Below, in pieces: positions 1 through 8,695 of a DNA stretch of 49,838 nucleotides. A program made the position numbers and the translations under genes. The stretch covers positions 1 to 49,838 of the forward strand of contig NZ_JAPDPI010000039.1 in the NCBI RefSeq assembly GCF_026013615.1. Reading direction: 5' to 3'. The notes below the pieces were generated by a model. It worked only from the letters and a program-made list of their open reading frames with translations, was not told where the DNA came from and searched no databases. Origin of the DNA: Plebeiibacterium marinum (GTDB lineage Bacteria > Bacteroidota > Bacteroidia > Bacteroidales > Marinilabiliaceae). Each line of letters opens with the position of its first letter. The first letter of the stretch is position 1.

Positions 1-95
1 AATACATTGAATAATTTATGGCAAAATTATTATCTTATTGATTTTAAGCGAATTGTAAATCAGTCTAATGTCTATTATCTAAAATCTAACGATCT
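1..95 (+). repeat. Partial MITE-like heptamer element
   Basis: This is the right part of the dispersed element seen complete at 9757-9905 and 14842-14969. It shares the ATTTTAAGC block, a run of heptamers (TCTAATG, TCTATTA, TCTAAAA, TCTAACG) and the terminal CTAACGATCT. The left end is missing, either diverged or lying outside the window. No gene is visible in these bases. Confidence 0.6.
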
Positions 96-106
96 ATTGT
101 ATAGTA

Positions 107-135
107 AGAGGCGCGAATAAACGCGCCTCTTTTTA
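107..135 (+). terminator. Hairpin terminator
   Basis: The arms AGAGGCGCG and CGCGCCTCT pair perfectly around a 6-nt loop and run into TTTT on the plus strand. It would end a plus-strand transcript entering from left of the window. It lies just past the stop of the small minus-strand gene, but the minus strand has no U-run. Confidence 0.7.
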
Positions 136-142
136 TGCATTC

Positions 143-295
143 TTAAATATTCTCCAACAAGGTTTTTTTTGAACGCGGCTTACGAACATGGTGAATTTCT
201 TCGTGTTTGGCTTTCTTTTCAGCTCTTTTTTCCCTAATGCCTTTTACAGCATCCTTTTTCTTTTTACCATCAAGTAGCTTCTTTTCGTGTGACAT
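143..295 (-). CDS. Small lysine-rich protein (50 aa)
   Basis: An ATG-to-TAA frame encodes 50 residues, starting MSHEKKLLDGKKKKDAVKG and ending KKTLLENI. About one third of residues are Lys or Arg and a helical, charged middle (REKRAEKKAKHEE) is apparent. There is no signal peptide, membrane segment or cysteine. It stands alone between a plus-strand terminator and the 3' end of the GH97 gene. The composition suggests a nucleic-acid-binding or ribosome-associated small protein, but that is inference; I do not recognise a family. The frame is supported by a clean start and stop and by lying outside any other gene. Confidence 0.5.
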   Translation of the reverse strand: MSHEKKLLDGKKKKDAVKGIREKRAEKKAKHEEIHHVRKPRSKKTLLENI

Positions 296-504
296 AAACC
301 CTATATTTTAATAATTAATCAATGATGATATTAACAACATAACAATAACCATCTCAAATAACATTATACAATTTACATAAGAAGGATGCTCTTGTCAACA
401 ATTGAAAACAGGAATTTGACAGCAATACACAAGAAGACATAATACACCATGTTCTAACTCACTCCGATTACAACTTTGATCCAGTCATGAAGTTGGCTTT
501 CTTC

Positions 505-2526
505 TTACAATTTCACGAAATAGATAGCCTGACCTCCACCTGGAGCTAGTTTTATTTCTATAGAAGCAGCAGCATCCACCTCAATTTCGTCAATCTCATA
601 AGCGTATGGATTTGTTTTCCAATCTGAATCCGGAGCATCTTTATATACAACAGCCTTATATTTTGAGCCGGGATTTAAAAAGGACAAATCAACTTTAAAA
701 TCTCTTTCTTTTTCATTGGTTGCCGAGCCCAAATACCAATTATCCCCAGCCCTGCGCACTGTAGTAATATATTCTCCAACCTCTCCATTCAGAATTTTTG
801 ATTCATCTACATCAGCATTAAAATCAACAAAAAACTGAAATGCAGGATGGCCTTCATAGTTTTTGGGTAAATCACTTGCCATTTGCAAAGGGCTGTACAA
901 AATTACAAAGTTTGCCAGCTGTTTAGCCAAAGTTGAATGTGTACGGGTAATTTCTAACCTGTCGGTATTCCAGGGCACTCTTTTACCACAGTCTTTAAAT
1001 AACAAATCAAATGTTCCCGGTGTATAGTCAGTAGGTCCCCCCAATCCTCTTGTAAAAGGTATTGTTACAGTATGTGAAGGAGGATTTCCTTCACTCCAGG
1101 CGTTCCATTCCATACCACGCACGCCTTCCCTGGTCATCATATTTGGCCAGGTTCTTCTGATGCCTGTTGGCTTTATAGGTTCATGGGCATCCAAAACAAT
1201 ATGGTATTTTGCTGCCAGTTCAACAATTTTACGATAATGGCGAACCATAAATTGTCCGTGATGATGTTCTCCCCTGGGGTAGATACCACCAGCATAACCA
1301 GTTTTTACAGCATGTATTCCCAATTTATCACATTGTTTAAAGGCACTGTCTACATAATGTTCGTATGCAGGTATGTCGCCACCGGTTTCATGATGGCCAA
1401 TAATCATAACTCCTTTTTCTTTGGCATATGCTGCTACTTTTTCCAAATCATAGTCCCTGGCAGGAGTAACATGGTCAAATGCATCTTTACCACCCCAATT
1501 TTCCCATCCGGCATTCCACCCCTCAACAACCACTGCCTGCACATTATGAGCTGCTGCAAAATCTATATGGTCCATTGTATTTTGGGTAGTAGCCCCATGT
1601 CTTGAACCTGCGTGCCATATTTCTGTACCCAAATGCATTCCCCACCAGATTCCTATATATTTCATGGGTTGTATCCATGAAGGATCTTCAATTTTTGAAG
1701 GCTCATTCAGGTTTAAAATCATATTACTTTCTACCAATTCTGCAGCATTGGGACTCACCTGGATGGTTCTCCACGGGGTTTTCATCGGGGCCGAGCATCT
1801 TACCTTATCGCCATTAGCCCATGGTACCAGTTCTGACTTATAAACACCAGGCCTGGTCTGCTTCAGTGTCATCCCTGCATAATCAGTTAATGCAGCTTCA
1901 TGAATACTAACATGAGTATTGTTAACTGTTTTCATGGTTACAGGAGTAGCAACCCATAGAGCATCATGCAATGTTGTTTTTTGATAAAGCTTTTCGTAGG
2001 TATCATAATCAGCCTGAATCCACCATGTATCAGGGTTTCCGTTTATATTAAATTCCGTTATCTCATCCATAATCACGAACTCCTTCAGATTTTTCTGCTC
2101 AGGAAATTCGTAGCGGAAAGCAGCACCATCATTAAATATTTTAAAATATAAGGTTAGTAATCTGGGATTTTCAGATGTCTCCTGTAGTTCTACTTTCAAT
2201 AAATTATGATTGTCAACAATCCTTTTATTCTGTCCCCAAGGCATCTGCCAGTTTTCATTATGCGAAGAAATTTCTGTATCCAAAATTTTAAACCCACCCT
2301 TCATCGCAGGTTGTTCCTTTAGTTCAAAACCCAATGCTGAAAGGTTAATCAGCGTATCCGATTTATACATTAATTCGTAATATGGCCGCCCTTCTTTTAG
2401 GTGAAATTTGAGTTTAAGGGCAGAATCAGGAGACGAGACTGAAATATCATCCGTTGTTTGGTTCAGACACGACATTAAACAAAAAAACAAAAAGGGAACA
2501 AGCATAACGCCAACAGAATTTTTCAT
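505..2526 (-). CDS. GH97 family alpha-glucosidase (SusB-like), lipoprotein
   Basis: A glycoside hydrolase of family 97, which removes terminal alpha-linked glucose (or galactose in one subgroup) from oligosaccharides. The N-terminus is a lipoprotein signal with lipobox LMSC (Cys20), so it should be anchored in the periplasm or outer membrane. Residues about 28-270 form the beta-sandwich, 275-560 the (beta/alpha)8 barrel, and the tail a C-terminal beta domain. The AHE motif (Glu449) followed by PTGIRRTWPN, and the PFTRGLGGPTDYTPG segment, match the inverting SusB-type subgroup rather than the retaining galactosidases. The 673-aa length is typical. No SusC/SusD or sulfatase lies next to it, so its glycan substrate cannot be read from context. 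Alpha-galactosidase activity is the alternative, judged less likely. Confidence 0.9.
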   Translation of the reverse strand: MKNSVGVMLVPFLFFCLMSCLNQTTDDISVSSPDSALKLKFHLKEGRPYYELMYKSDTLINLSALGFELKEQPAMKGGFKILDTEISSHNENWQMPWGQNKRIVDNHNLLKVELQETSENPRLLTLYFKIFNDGAAFRYEFPEQKNLKEFVIMDEITEFNINGNPDTWWIQADYDTYEKLYQKTTLHDALWVATPVTMKTVNNTHVSIHEAALTDYAGMTLKQTRPGVYKSELVPWANGDKVRCSAPMKTPWRTIQVSPNAAELVESNMILNLNEPSKIEDPSWIQPMKYIGIWWGMHLGTEIWHAGSRHGATTQNTMDHIDFAAAHNVQAVVVEGWNAGWENWGGKDAFDHVTPARDYDLEKVAAYAKEKGVMIIGHHETGGDIPAYEHYVDSAFKQCDKLGIHAVKTGYAGGIYPRGEHHHGQFMVRHYRKIVELAAKYHIVLDAHEPIKPTGIRRTWPNMMTREGVRGMEWNAWSEGNPPSHTVTIPFTRGLGGPTDYTPGTFDLLFKDCGKRVPWNTDRLEITRTHSTLAKQLANFVILYSPLQMASDLPKNYEGHPAFQFFVDFNADVDESKILNGEVGEYITTVRRAGDNWYLGSATNEKERDFKVDLSFLNPGSKYKAVVYKDAPDSDWKTNPYAYEIDEIEVDAAASIEIKLAPGGGQAIYFVKL

Positions 2527-2690
2527 GGTTTTAATAATTATTTATTATTCAATAGATGATTTTGTATACAAATCTATTTCGTTGACAGCAAAACTTTAAA
2601 ATATATAGAAATTAGATATCCTACACACTGATATTGTGACCCTTAACAAAACACACATCAAGACAAATATTTACCCTTTAGATAGAAAAC

Positions 2691-2754
2691 AAAAAAAGCA
2701 GGGCCGGATTCTGCCTGTTTTAACAAGCGCATTGAATCCAGCCCCCTTGCTTTA
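2691..2754 (-). terminator. Terminator of the Dabb gene
   Basis: On the minus strand an imperfect long stem (AAGCAAGGG..CTGGATTC against GAATCCGGCCCTGCTT) is followed by seven Ts. It sits about 45 bp after the stop of the Dabb gene. Confidence 0.65.
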
Positions 2755-2798
2755 AACCATATCATGACAATCCACCATGGGTTTATTTCCCTGGATCC

Positions 2799-3098
2799 TT
2801 ATATCTCATAATCTACACAAGCACGGCTTACTACAGCTTGTTTAATGATAGCTCCAACAGCCACATGGTCTGGATGTTTTGCATACAAAGCCAACTCTTC
2901 AAGGTTTTCAAAACTACTCTCCAACATGATATCAAATTTTTCTGCCGCATTTGCATTTACAAACACTTCCAATCCCTTAATCTCGACAATTTTTTCGGGC
3001 AAGGCTTCCAGGGCTTCCTTAATTTCACCAATCTTTTGTTTTTTCTCCATCTCAGTGGCAAATTCTTTCAATTGCCATAAAACAACATGCTTAATCAT
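2799..3098 (-). CDS. Dabb (stress-responsive alpha/beta barrel) protein
   Basis: A 99-aa protein starting MIKHVVLWQLKEFATEMEK, the typical opening of the Dabb family of dimeric ferredoxin-like alpha/beta barrels. The central helix (residues ~20-40), the strand with LEVFVNANAAEKFDIML, and the C-terminal HPDHVAVGAIIK segment fit the family. Members are often annotated as stress-responsive; a few are cyclases, and most have unknown function. A longer frame begins at 3164, but the family starts at this internal Met, which lies ~47 nt after a minus-strand TATCTTTG element at 3145-3152 matching the Bacteroidota -7 box. It is divergent from uridine kinase and has its own terminator. Confidence 0.85.
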   Translation of the reverse strand: MIKHVVLWQLKEFATEMEKKQKIGEIKEALEALPEKIVEIKGLEVFVNANAAEKFDIMLESSFENLEELALYAKHPDHVAVGAIIKQAVVSRACVDYEI

Positions 3099-3166
3099 CT
3101 TAATAAATTTAGGTTTTATATCAAACAATCTATTTCTATCTTTACAAAGATAAAACAAACTCATAC

Positions 3167-3790
3167 ATGTTAATAATTGGAATTGCTGGCGGAACCGGAT
3201 CCGGGAAAACTACTGTTGTCCGGAAAATAATTGAACAACTCCCTGAAGGAGAAGTTACGGTGCTACCACAGGATGCATACTACAAAGACAGCAGCCATAT
3301 CAGCCTGGATGAAAGGAAAAAATTGAATTTTGACCATCCAGAAAGCATCGAATGGGAACTTCTTATTGAGCATATCAAAAAGCTAATAATTGGGCAAACT
3401 ATCGAAATGCCCTCCTATTCATACCTGACATGTACCCGTAGCAAAGAAACAACCACAATACACCCCAGAGACGTGGTTATCGTTGAAGGCATCCTGGTTT
3501 TGGGAATCGATAAACTAAGAGAACTTATGGACCTGAAGGTTTTTGTTGACGCCGATGCAGACGACAGGCTAGCCCGGGTTATTCTGCGCGACACCATTGA
3601 GCGCGGCCGGGATGTAAAGCAAACCCTTACTCGATACGACAGCACAGTAAAGCCCAGTCACTTACAATTTATAGAACCAACAAAACGTTATGCTGATTTG
3701 GTTGTTCCGCAAGGAGGAAATAATGATGTTGCCATAAACCTGCTAAAACATTATATTGAAAAAGATCTGAATATACCATCAAACTATTAA
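3167..3790 (+). CDS. udk: Uridine kinase
   Basis: Phosphorylates uridine and cytidine to UMP and CMP with ATP or GTP in the pyrimidine salvage pathway, in the cytosol. The P-loop GGTGSGKTT lies at residues ~8-16. The DAYYKD segment, the NFDHPES motif and the nucleotide-binding YSYLT region follow in family order. RVILRDTIERGRD forms the lid region. The 207-aa length matches bacterial Udk. The stop is followed after 4 bp by the exonuclease gene, so the two are probably co-transcribed. Phosphoribulokinase-like relatives are unlikely given the length and DHPES motif. Confidence 0.92.
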   Translation: MLIIGIAGGTGSGKTTVVRKIIEQLPEGEVTVLPQDAYYKDSSHISLDERKKLNFDHPESIEWELLIEHIKKLIIGQTIEMPSYSYLTCTRSKETTTIHPRDVVIVEGILVLGIDKLRELMDLKVFVDADADDRLARVILRDTIERGRDVKQTLTRYDSTVKPSHLQFIEPTKRYADLVVPQGGNNDVAINLLKHYIEKDLNIPSNY

Positions 3791-3794
3791 AATT

Positions 3795-4520
3795 ATGCTT
3801 GACAAACTTGCTCCGGAAAACATCCTATTCATTGACATAGAAACTGTTCCCCAACACGAGAATTACACCGACCAAAGCGAAACCATGCAAGAACTTTGGG
3901 ACAAAAAAGCTGGCTACTTTTTAAAAGACGAAGAAACCCCTGAAGATATTTATCAACGAGCCGGAATATATGCCGAATTTGGAAAAATTGTTTGTATTTC
4001 GGCTGGCATCATCCACTTTGTTAAAGGTGAGATGCACTTTAAAGTAAAAAGCTTTGCCGGAGATGATGAGAAAAAACTGTTAATGGAATTTTCGGATATG
4101 CTCAATCATTTTATGAGTAAAAGCCCCGACAGAAACCTATGCGGACATAACGCCAAAGAGTTTGATTTTCCATACATCGCCCGACGGATGCTTTTAAACG
4201 GGTTAAAATTACCGCAATGCCTGAACATAGCAGGAAAAAAACCATGGGAAGTAAAGTTTGTTGACACCCTGGACTTATGGAAGTTTGGTGATTATAAACA
4301 TTACACATCCTTAAACCTGCTAACTACTATTTTCAATATACCATCACCCAAAGATGATATTGATGGCAGCCAGGTTGCCGATGTGTATTACAAAGAAAAA
4401 GACATTGACCGGATAGCTATTTATTGCGAAAAAGATGTGTTTGCCACGGCACAACTACTCCTTAGGATGATGGGAAGACCATTAATTGAACCAGAATATT
4501 TTGAAAGGGTTTTGATATAA
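3795..4520 (+). CDS. Predicted 3'-5' exonuclease, PolB-type (DEDDy)
   Basis: A 241-aa protein of the predicted 3'-5' exonuclease family related to the proofreading domain of family B DNA polymerases. All three exonuclease motifs are visible: Exo I FIDIETV (Asp and Glu metal ligands, residues ~13-19), Exo II GHNAKEFDFPYI (~115-126), and Exo III YCEKDVFAT (~217-225) with the Tyr and Asp of a DEDDy enzyme. No polymerase domain is attached. It should degrade DNA or RNA 3' ends using two metal ions. The partner and pathway are unknown. It is 4 bp downstream of udk and probably shares its transcript. Confidence 0.88.
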   Translation: MLDKLAPENILFIDIETVPQHENYTDQSETMQELWDKKAGYFLKDEETPEDIYQRAGIYAEFGKIVCISAGIIHFVKGEMHFKVKSFAGDDEKKLLMEFSDMLNHFMSKSPDRNLCGHNAKEFDFPYIARRMLLNGLKLPQCLNIAGKKPWEVKFVDTLDLWKFGDYKHYTSLNLLTTIFNIPSPKDDIDGSQVADVYYKEKDIDRIAIYCEKDVFATAQLLLRMMGRPLIEPEYFERVLI

Positions 4521-4547
4521 AAATATGCTTGGCACAGCCCAGACTTA

Positions 4548-5354
4548 TTAATCCAAAAAATACTTAATTGTTTTTATAAACAACTCTGTTTGCTCAGCAT
4601 GTAGCCAATGCCCTGCATTGGGTATGGTGGTTAATTGGGCCGAAGGGAAAAATTTCCTTACATTCTGCATATCCTCCTCCAGGATATATGCAGAATTGGC
4701 TCCTCTGATAAAAAACACCTCCTTCTCTTCGCCATACAGCTCATCTCTTCCAGAGAATCCATCCATAATGGAGTCCAGATTTTCGGCAATTGCACTGATA
4801 TTCAATTTCCACTGCAACAAACCATCCTTGCCCCTGCTAATATTCTTCAAAAGAAATGACCTAACCATATCATTGGTTATCTTATCTTTAAGAAACTTAT
4901 CTATACTACTTCTAGAAGTGTGTTCTTTGAGATTTACAGACAATAAAGCCTTTACAATATTTTTGTGGTCATTGGTAATATGAGCATAATTTCCATTACT
5001 CCCATAGGGTTTTGGAGCAATATCAACCACTATCAATTTATCCACCATATCCGGGTATTTTAAGGCAAAACACATGGCTGTTTTACCGCCCATTGAATGC
5101 CCCATGAGGTATGCCGATTTAATTTGAGCTTCACTCATAAATTCCTTTAAATCCTCGGCCATAACATCATAATCCATCATGTTGCTATGTGGAGACTGCC
5201 CGTGATTTCTTTGGTCTACAATATAAACCTGATACAAATCCATCAATTGCCTGGCCACCGTAAGCCAATTATCCGATGATCCGTACAATCCATGAACAAT
5301 AACCAGGTTTTTATCCCCTTTTCCAAGTTTCCTGTAAAATAACCCCATAACCAA
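4548..5354 (-). CDS. Alpha/beta hydrolase (YbfF-type esterase)
   Basis: A 268-aa alpha/beta-fold hydrolase resembling the YbfF acyl-CoA/ester hydrolase group. The oxyanion segment VHGLYGSSDNW (residues ~20-30) is followed by the DQRNHGQSPHS loop. The nucleophile elbow GHSMGG gives Ser87, and the C-terminal GHWLHAE gives catalytic His249. There is no signal peptide, so it is cytosolic. The substrate is unknown. The start Met at 5354 abuts a terminator hairpin that ends pdxJ, so the gene may be transcribed separately; Met3 (5348) is an equally plausible start. Confidence 0.85.
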   Translation of the reverse strand: MVMGLFYRKLGKGDKNLVIVHGLYGSSDNWLTVARQLMDLYQVYIVDQRNHGQSPHSNMMDYDVMAEDLKEFMSEAQIKSAYLMGHSMGGKTAMCFALKYPDMVDKLIVVDIAPKPYGSNGNYAHITNDHKNIVKALLSVNLKEHTSRSSIDKFLKDKITNDMVRSFLLKNISRGKDGLLQWKLNISAIAENLDSIMDGFSGRDELYGEEKEVFFIRGANSAYILEEDMQNVRKFFPSAQLTTIPNAGHWLHAEQTELFIKTIKYFLD

Positions 5355-5388
5355 TTTAAAAAAAGCCCTGCAATAACATTACAGGGCT
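5354..5388 (-). terminator. Terminator of pdxJ
   Basis: On the minus strand the arms AGCCCTG and CAGGGCT enclose a short loop and are followed by a run of seven Ts at 5357-5363. It lies 26 bp past the pdxJ stop and touches the start codon of the next gene. Confidence 0.75.
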
Positions 5389-5413
5389 CATTTACTTTAT
5401 TTAATGTAACAAA

Positions 5414-6130
5414 CTATTTTACCAGTTGTTCTTTATACATCTTTACAGTTTTTTCCAGTCCCAGATATAGAGCATCGCAAATAAGCGCATGACCAATCGA
5501 CACTTCGGCCAAATAAGGAATATGCTCAGAAAAAAACTTTAAATTCTCCAAACTCAAATCATGCCCTGCGTTGATTTTTAAACCTGCCTTTTTGGCTATC
5601 TCTGCAGCTTTTACAAAAGGAGCAACAGCTTTGTCCCTGTCCTTAGGGAACATGGTTGCATACGGCTCTGTATATAACTCAACCCTATCAGTATTTGTTG
5701 CAGCAGCATTGGCAATCTGATCCAAATTGGTATCAATAAAAATAGATGTTCTGATACCCGCTTCACTAAATTCCGCAATTACATCCTGAAGAAAGGATTT
5801 GTTTTTAATGGTATCCCATCCGGCATTAGAAGTTAAAGCTTCCGGCGGATCAGGTACCAGGGTAACCTGATGCGGCTTCACTTTTTTTACTAAATCAATA
5901 AAACTGCGGGAAGGATAGCCTTCAATATTAAATTCCGTTTTAATAATTGGCCTGATATCCAACACATCCTGATACCTGATATGTCTTTCATCAGGACGGG
6001 GATGAACAGTGACACCCTCAGCCCCAAATAATTGAACATCAACTGCTGCTTTTACAACATTTGGCATATTGCCACCTCTTGAGTTTCTTAGGGTAGCAAC
6101 TTTATTAATATTAACACTCAGTTTTGTCAT
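5414..6130 (-). CDS. pdxJ: Pyridoxine 5'-phosphate synthase
   Basis: Condenses 1-deoxyxylulose 5-phosphate with 3-amino-2-oxopropyl phosphate to form pyridoxine 5'-phosphate, the last ring-forming step of the DXP-dependent vitamin B6 pathway. The N-terminus [18 protein letters not shown], the HPRPDERHI motif and the C-terminal [16 protein letters not shown] phosphate-binding segment are diagnostic. I start it at MTKLSV (6130), giving 238 aa, the family length; the frame opens six codons earlier at 6148. It is followed by a terminator and is divergent from the CBS-domain gene. Its presence implies B6 synthesis by the PdxA/PdxJ route. Confidence 0.95.
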   Translation of the reverse strand: MTKLSVNINKVATLRNSRGGNMPNVVKAAVDVQLFGAEGVTVHPRPDERHIRYQDVLDIRPIIKTEFNIEGYPSRSFIDLVKKVKPHQVTLVPDPPEALTSNAGWDTIKNKSFLQDVIAEFSEAGIRTSIFIDTNLDQIANAAATNTDRVELYTEPYATMFPKDRDKAVAPFVKAAEIAKKAGLKINAGHDLSLENLKFFSEHIPYLAEVSIGHALICDALYLGLEKTVKMYKEQLVK

Positions 6131-6248
6131 TAAACAAATTTTAATCAAAAATCTCAGCTAATTAGTCCAAAAAGATTAAATAAACATATCTAAAACTTGA
6201 TTGTTAATCTATATGCAACTAAATTTATGCTAAAACGTACAAAAGTAA

Positions 6249-6270
6249 GGGAGACCATTAAGATTCTCCC
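6249..6270 (+). other. Short hairpin in the pdxJ/CBS intergenic region
   Basis: GGGAGA and TCTCCC form a 6-bp stem in the probable 5' leader of the CBS-domain gene. There is no T-run, so it is not a terminator. Its role is unknown and it could be chance. Confidence 0.3.
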
Positions 6271-6307
6271 GCAGCAAAGTTAAGAGTATTTCTTGAAACA
6301 CATTATA

Positions 6308-6973
6308 ATGTTAGCACAAGATTTAATATCAGATTTGGTTCCTGCACTTAAAACCTCAGATTCAGGGCTTGATGCCCTCAACTGGATGGAGGTATTTAGA
6401 GTGTCGCACTTGCCTATTGTTAATAACAAGGAATTTTTGGGATTGATTACCGATACCGATATCTTTGATTTAAATAAACCGGAAGAACCTCTTGGTAATC
6501 ACCAACTTTCCCTTTCATCCCCATATGTATATTATAACCAGCATATATATACTGTTATTGAAATTGCTTCGCGGTTACAACTTACTGTAATCCCTGTTTT
6601 ATCTGCCAGAAAAGAATACCTGGGTATGATTACCCAAACGGATTTGCTTAAAAACTACGCAGATTTAATTGCAGCCCATACTCCCGGAGGGATTATTGAA
6701 ATTGAAATACCTGCGTATGAGTACTCTATTTCTAAAATTGCACAAATTATTGAAGATGCCGACACAAAGGTGCTTAGTTTTTATGTGAACCAAACAGATG
6801 AAGACGCACCGCTAAAAATTACAATCAAATTAAACAGGGAAGACATCTCGCCTGTTTTAAGAGCTTTTGATCGATACGATTACACGGTAATTGCCTCGTA
6901 TTCTGAACACAATACTGTTGACGAAATTGTGAAAAAGAACTACGATGCCTTAATCAGATACCTGAATGTTTAG
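6308..6973 (+). CDS. CBS-domain protein
   Basis: A 221-aa cytosolic protein with two CBS motifs (residues ~5-60 and ~65-118; HLPIVNNKEFLGLITDTDI and VIPVLSARKEYLGMITQTDL) and a C-terminal ACT-like segment (IIEIEIPAYEYSISKIAQII). CBS pairs usually bind adenine nucleotides and sense energy or redox state. I start at the ATG at 6308; the frame opens at a TTG five codons earlier. It is not fused to a transporter or enzyme. It precedes the Omp85-like gene and nadK on the same strand, an order that may reflect an operon. Confidence 0.82.
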   Translation: MLAQDLISDLVPALKTSDSGLDALNWMEVFRVSHLPIVNNKEFLGLITDTDIFDLNKPEEPLGNHQLSLSSPYVYYNQHIYTVIEIASRLQLTVIPVLSARKEYLGMITQTDLLKNYADLIAAHTPGGIIEIEIPAYEYSISKIAQIIEDADTKVLSFYVNQTDEDAPLKITIKLNREDISPVLRAFDRYDYTVIASYSEHNTVDEIVKKNYDALIRYLNV

Positions 6974-7085
6974 ATTGTTGTTGTAGACTGTTCAATTCAA
7001 GTTTTTCGCTTCCGGCAATGAAATTATAACCGGAATATACAGTAAAACTATTGCCATTTTACAAGGACAATGGTTTTATGTTTTA

Positions 7086-8531
7086 TTGCGAAATAGGTTT
7101 GAATTGAAGGGGTTTGTTAAACATATCATATTGGGAAGTATATTGCTCTTTGGCTATGGTGCTATAGCCCATGCAAAATCCAAAACACAACCTGTTAACA
7201 TCCCATCAGAACTTAAAGATACGCTTACAGTTCAATCAATTACCATTTCCGGAAACCAGAAAACAAAAAAGAGGATCATCTACAACGAACTTCTGTTTAA
7301 ACGAAATGGCAAGGTTGCTAAAACAGATTTTTTTGAACTGGTTACCAAAAGCAGAAATAACCTTTTAAACACCTCCCTCTTTAACTTTGTATATATTGAT
7401 TATAAATTTATTGAAAACGAAAAAATACATTTCCATATAAAAGTTGATGAACGATGGTACACCTGGCTGCTTCCTTTGCTGGAACATGCCGACAGAAACT
7501 TCAGTTCCTTTCTTGAGAACGGAGATTGGTCGAGAATGAATTATGGTGTTTATCTTAAACAAGAGAACTTTAGGGGAATGAACGAAACCCTCAAAATAAA
7601 ATTCAGGGTAGGGTATTTAAATGAAATTGAGGTTCTTTTTAACTCTGCACAAAGGAATAATAAGCTTAGCTGGGGCACGCACCTTAACTATGTGGCCTTA
7701 AACCAGGTTTCATATAACATTACCGGCAACGAAGCCATCTATATAAAAACAAGCAATACATTTATTGAACAAAATCTAGGTTCTGAAATATTTTTAAGAT
7801 ATCGTCACCGGTTTGTCAACCGCCATAAACTCATGTTGAAATACAATTCTTTTAACATTAAAGACACCCTGGCATTACTTAATCCACAATATCTTTTGAA
7901 CGGCAATACATCATTGAATTACCTTTCGTTACAATACAAATACAACCGCGACCTGAGGGACTCAAAAACATACCCTCTTAAAGGCCATATGTTTGAGGGA
8001 AGCATCACCAGAGATGGTTTAGGACTTATAGAAAACAATATCAACAACATCTCTGTAAAATTATTTTTTCAGCAATACGGCAGAATGGCTAATCGTTTAT
8101 TTTACGGAACAAATCTGGGAGTTATAACAAACAGCAACAACAACAACCCTTTTGTAATCAGCAATGGCTTAGGATATAAAGAGTTTTTAAATGGCTATGA
8201 ATACAATGTTATTGAGAGTAACAACTACGCGTATCTGAAAAGCAAGATTTTATTTGAGTTGGTTCCTACAAAAACAGCAAACATCAACTTTATCAACCTG
8301 AATCAATTCTCTAAATTACATTATGCCATATATTTAAAACCATTTATTGACGTGGGCTATGTTCATAAAGAAAATCCAAATCCAAGCAACACTTTAAGCA
8401 ATTCATATTTATACAGCTACGGCATTGGTATTGACCTTGTAACTTATTACGATAAAGTGTTATCGTTTAATTATGCCATAAACAAATTCGGATATCAAGG
8501 CTTTTATGTGCACTTAAACCTTGCTATGTAA
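7086..8531 (+). CDS. Omp85-family outer-membrane protein (single POTRA plus barrel)
   Basis: A secreted outer-membrane protein. A hydrophobic signal segment (IILGSILLFGYGAIAHA) is followed by one POTRA-like domain (VQSITISGNQKTKKRII, residues ~45-125) and a C-terminal beta-barrel of alternating aromatic strands ending FGYQGFYVHLNLAM. This matches the BamA/TamA surface-antigen superfamily. At 481 aa with one POTRA it is too short for BamA and is more like the TamA/PlpD-type transporters found singly. No in-frame ATG lies upstream of the signal peptide; the apparent start is TTG at 7086. The cargo is unknown. It lies between the CBS gene and nadK. Confidence 0.8.
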   Translation: MRNRFELKGFVKHIILGSILLFGYGAIAHAKSKTQPVNIPSELKDTLTVQSITISGNQKTKKRIIYNELLFKRNGKVAKTDFFELVTKSRNNLLNTSLFNFVYIDYKFIENEKIHFHIKVDERWYTWLLPLLEHADRNFSSFLENGDWSRMNYGVYLKQENFRGMNETLKIKFRVGYLNEIEVLFNSAQRNNKLSWGTHLNYVALNQVSYNITGNEAIYIKTSNTFIEQNLGSEIFLRYRHRFVNRHKLMLKYNSFNIKDTLALLNPQYLLNGNTSLNYLSLQYKYNRDLRDSKTYPLKGHMFEGSITRDGLGLIENNINNISVKLFFQQYGRMANRLFYGTNLGVITNSNNNNPFVISNGLGYKEFLNGYEYNVIESNNYAYLKSKILFELVPTKTANINFINLNQFSKLHYAIYLKPFIDVGYVHKENPNPSNTLSNSYLYSYGIGIDLVTYYDKVLSFNYAINKFGYQGFYVHLNLAM

Positions 8532-8695
8532 TCATAACAAAAACACCATCAAATGATTAATAATGCATTTGGTATTATTGGGAAGTTTATTTTGACACAA
8601 TAAAATAGCTGCTTACTTTTGTTGAGTTTTGTAATTAATGAGGGCTGAATATTGCATTACAGTAATCTACTCTCATTATCAATAAAGGAATTATC

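Noticed and set aside
505-2526. Part of a polysaccharide utilisation locus
   Set aside because: No SusC/SusD, other glycosidase or regulator lies next to the GH97 gene.
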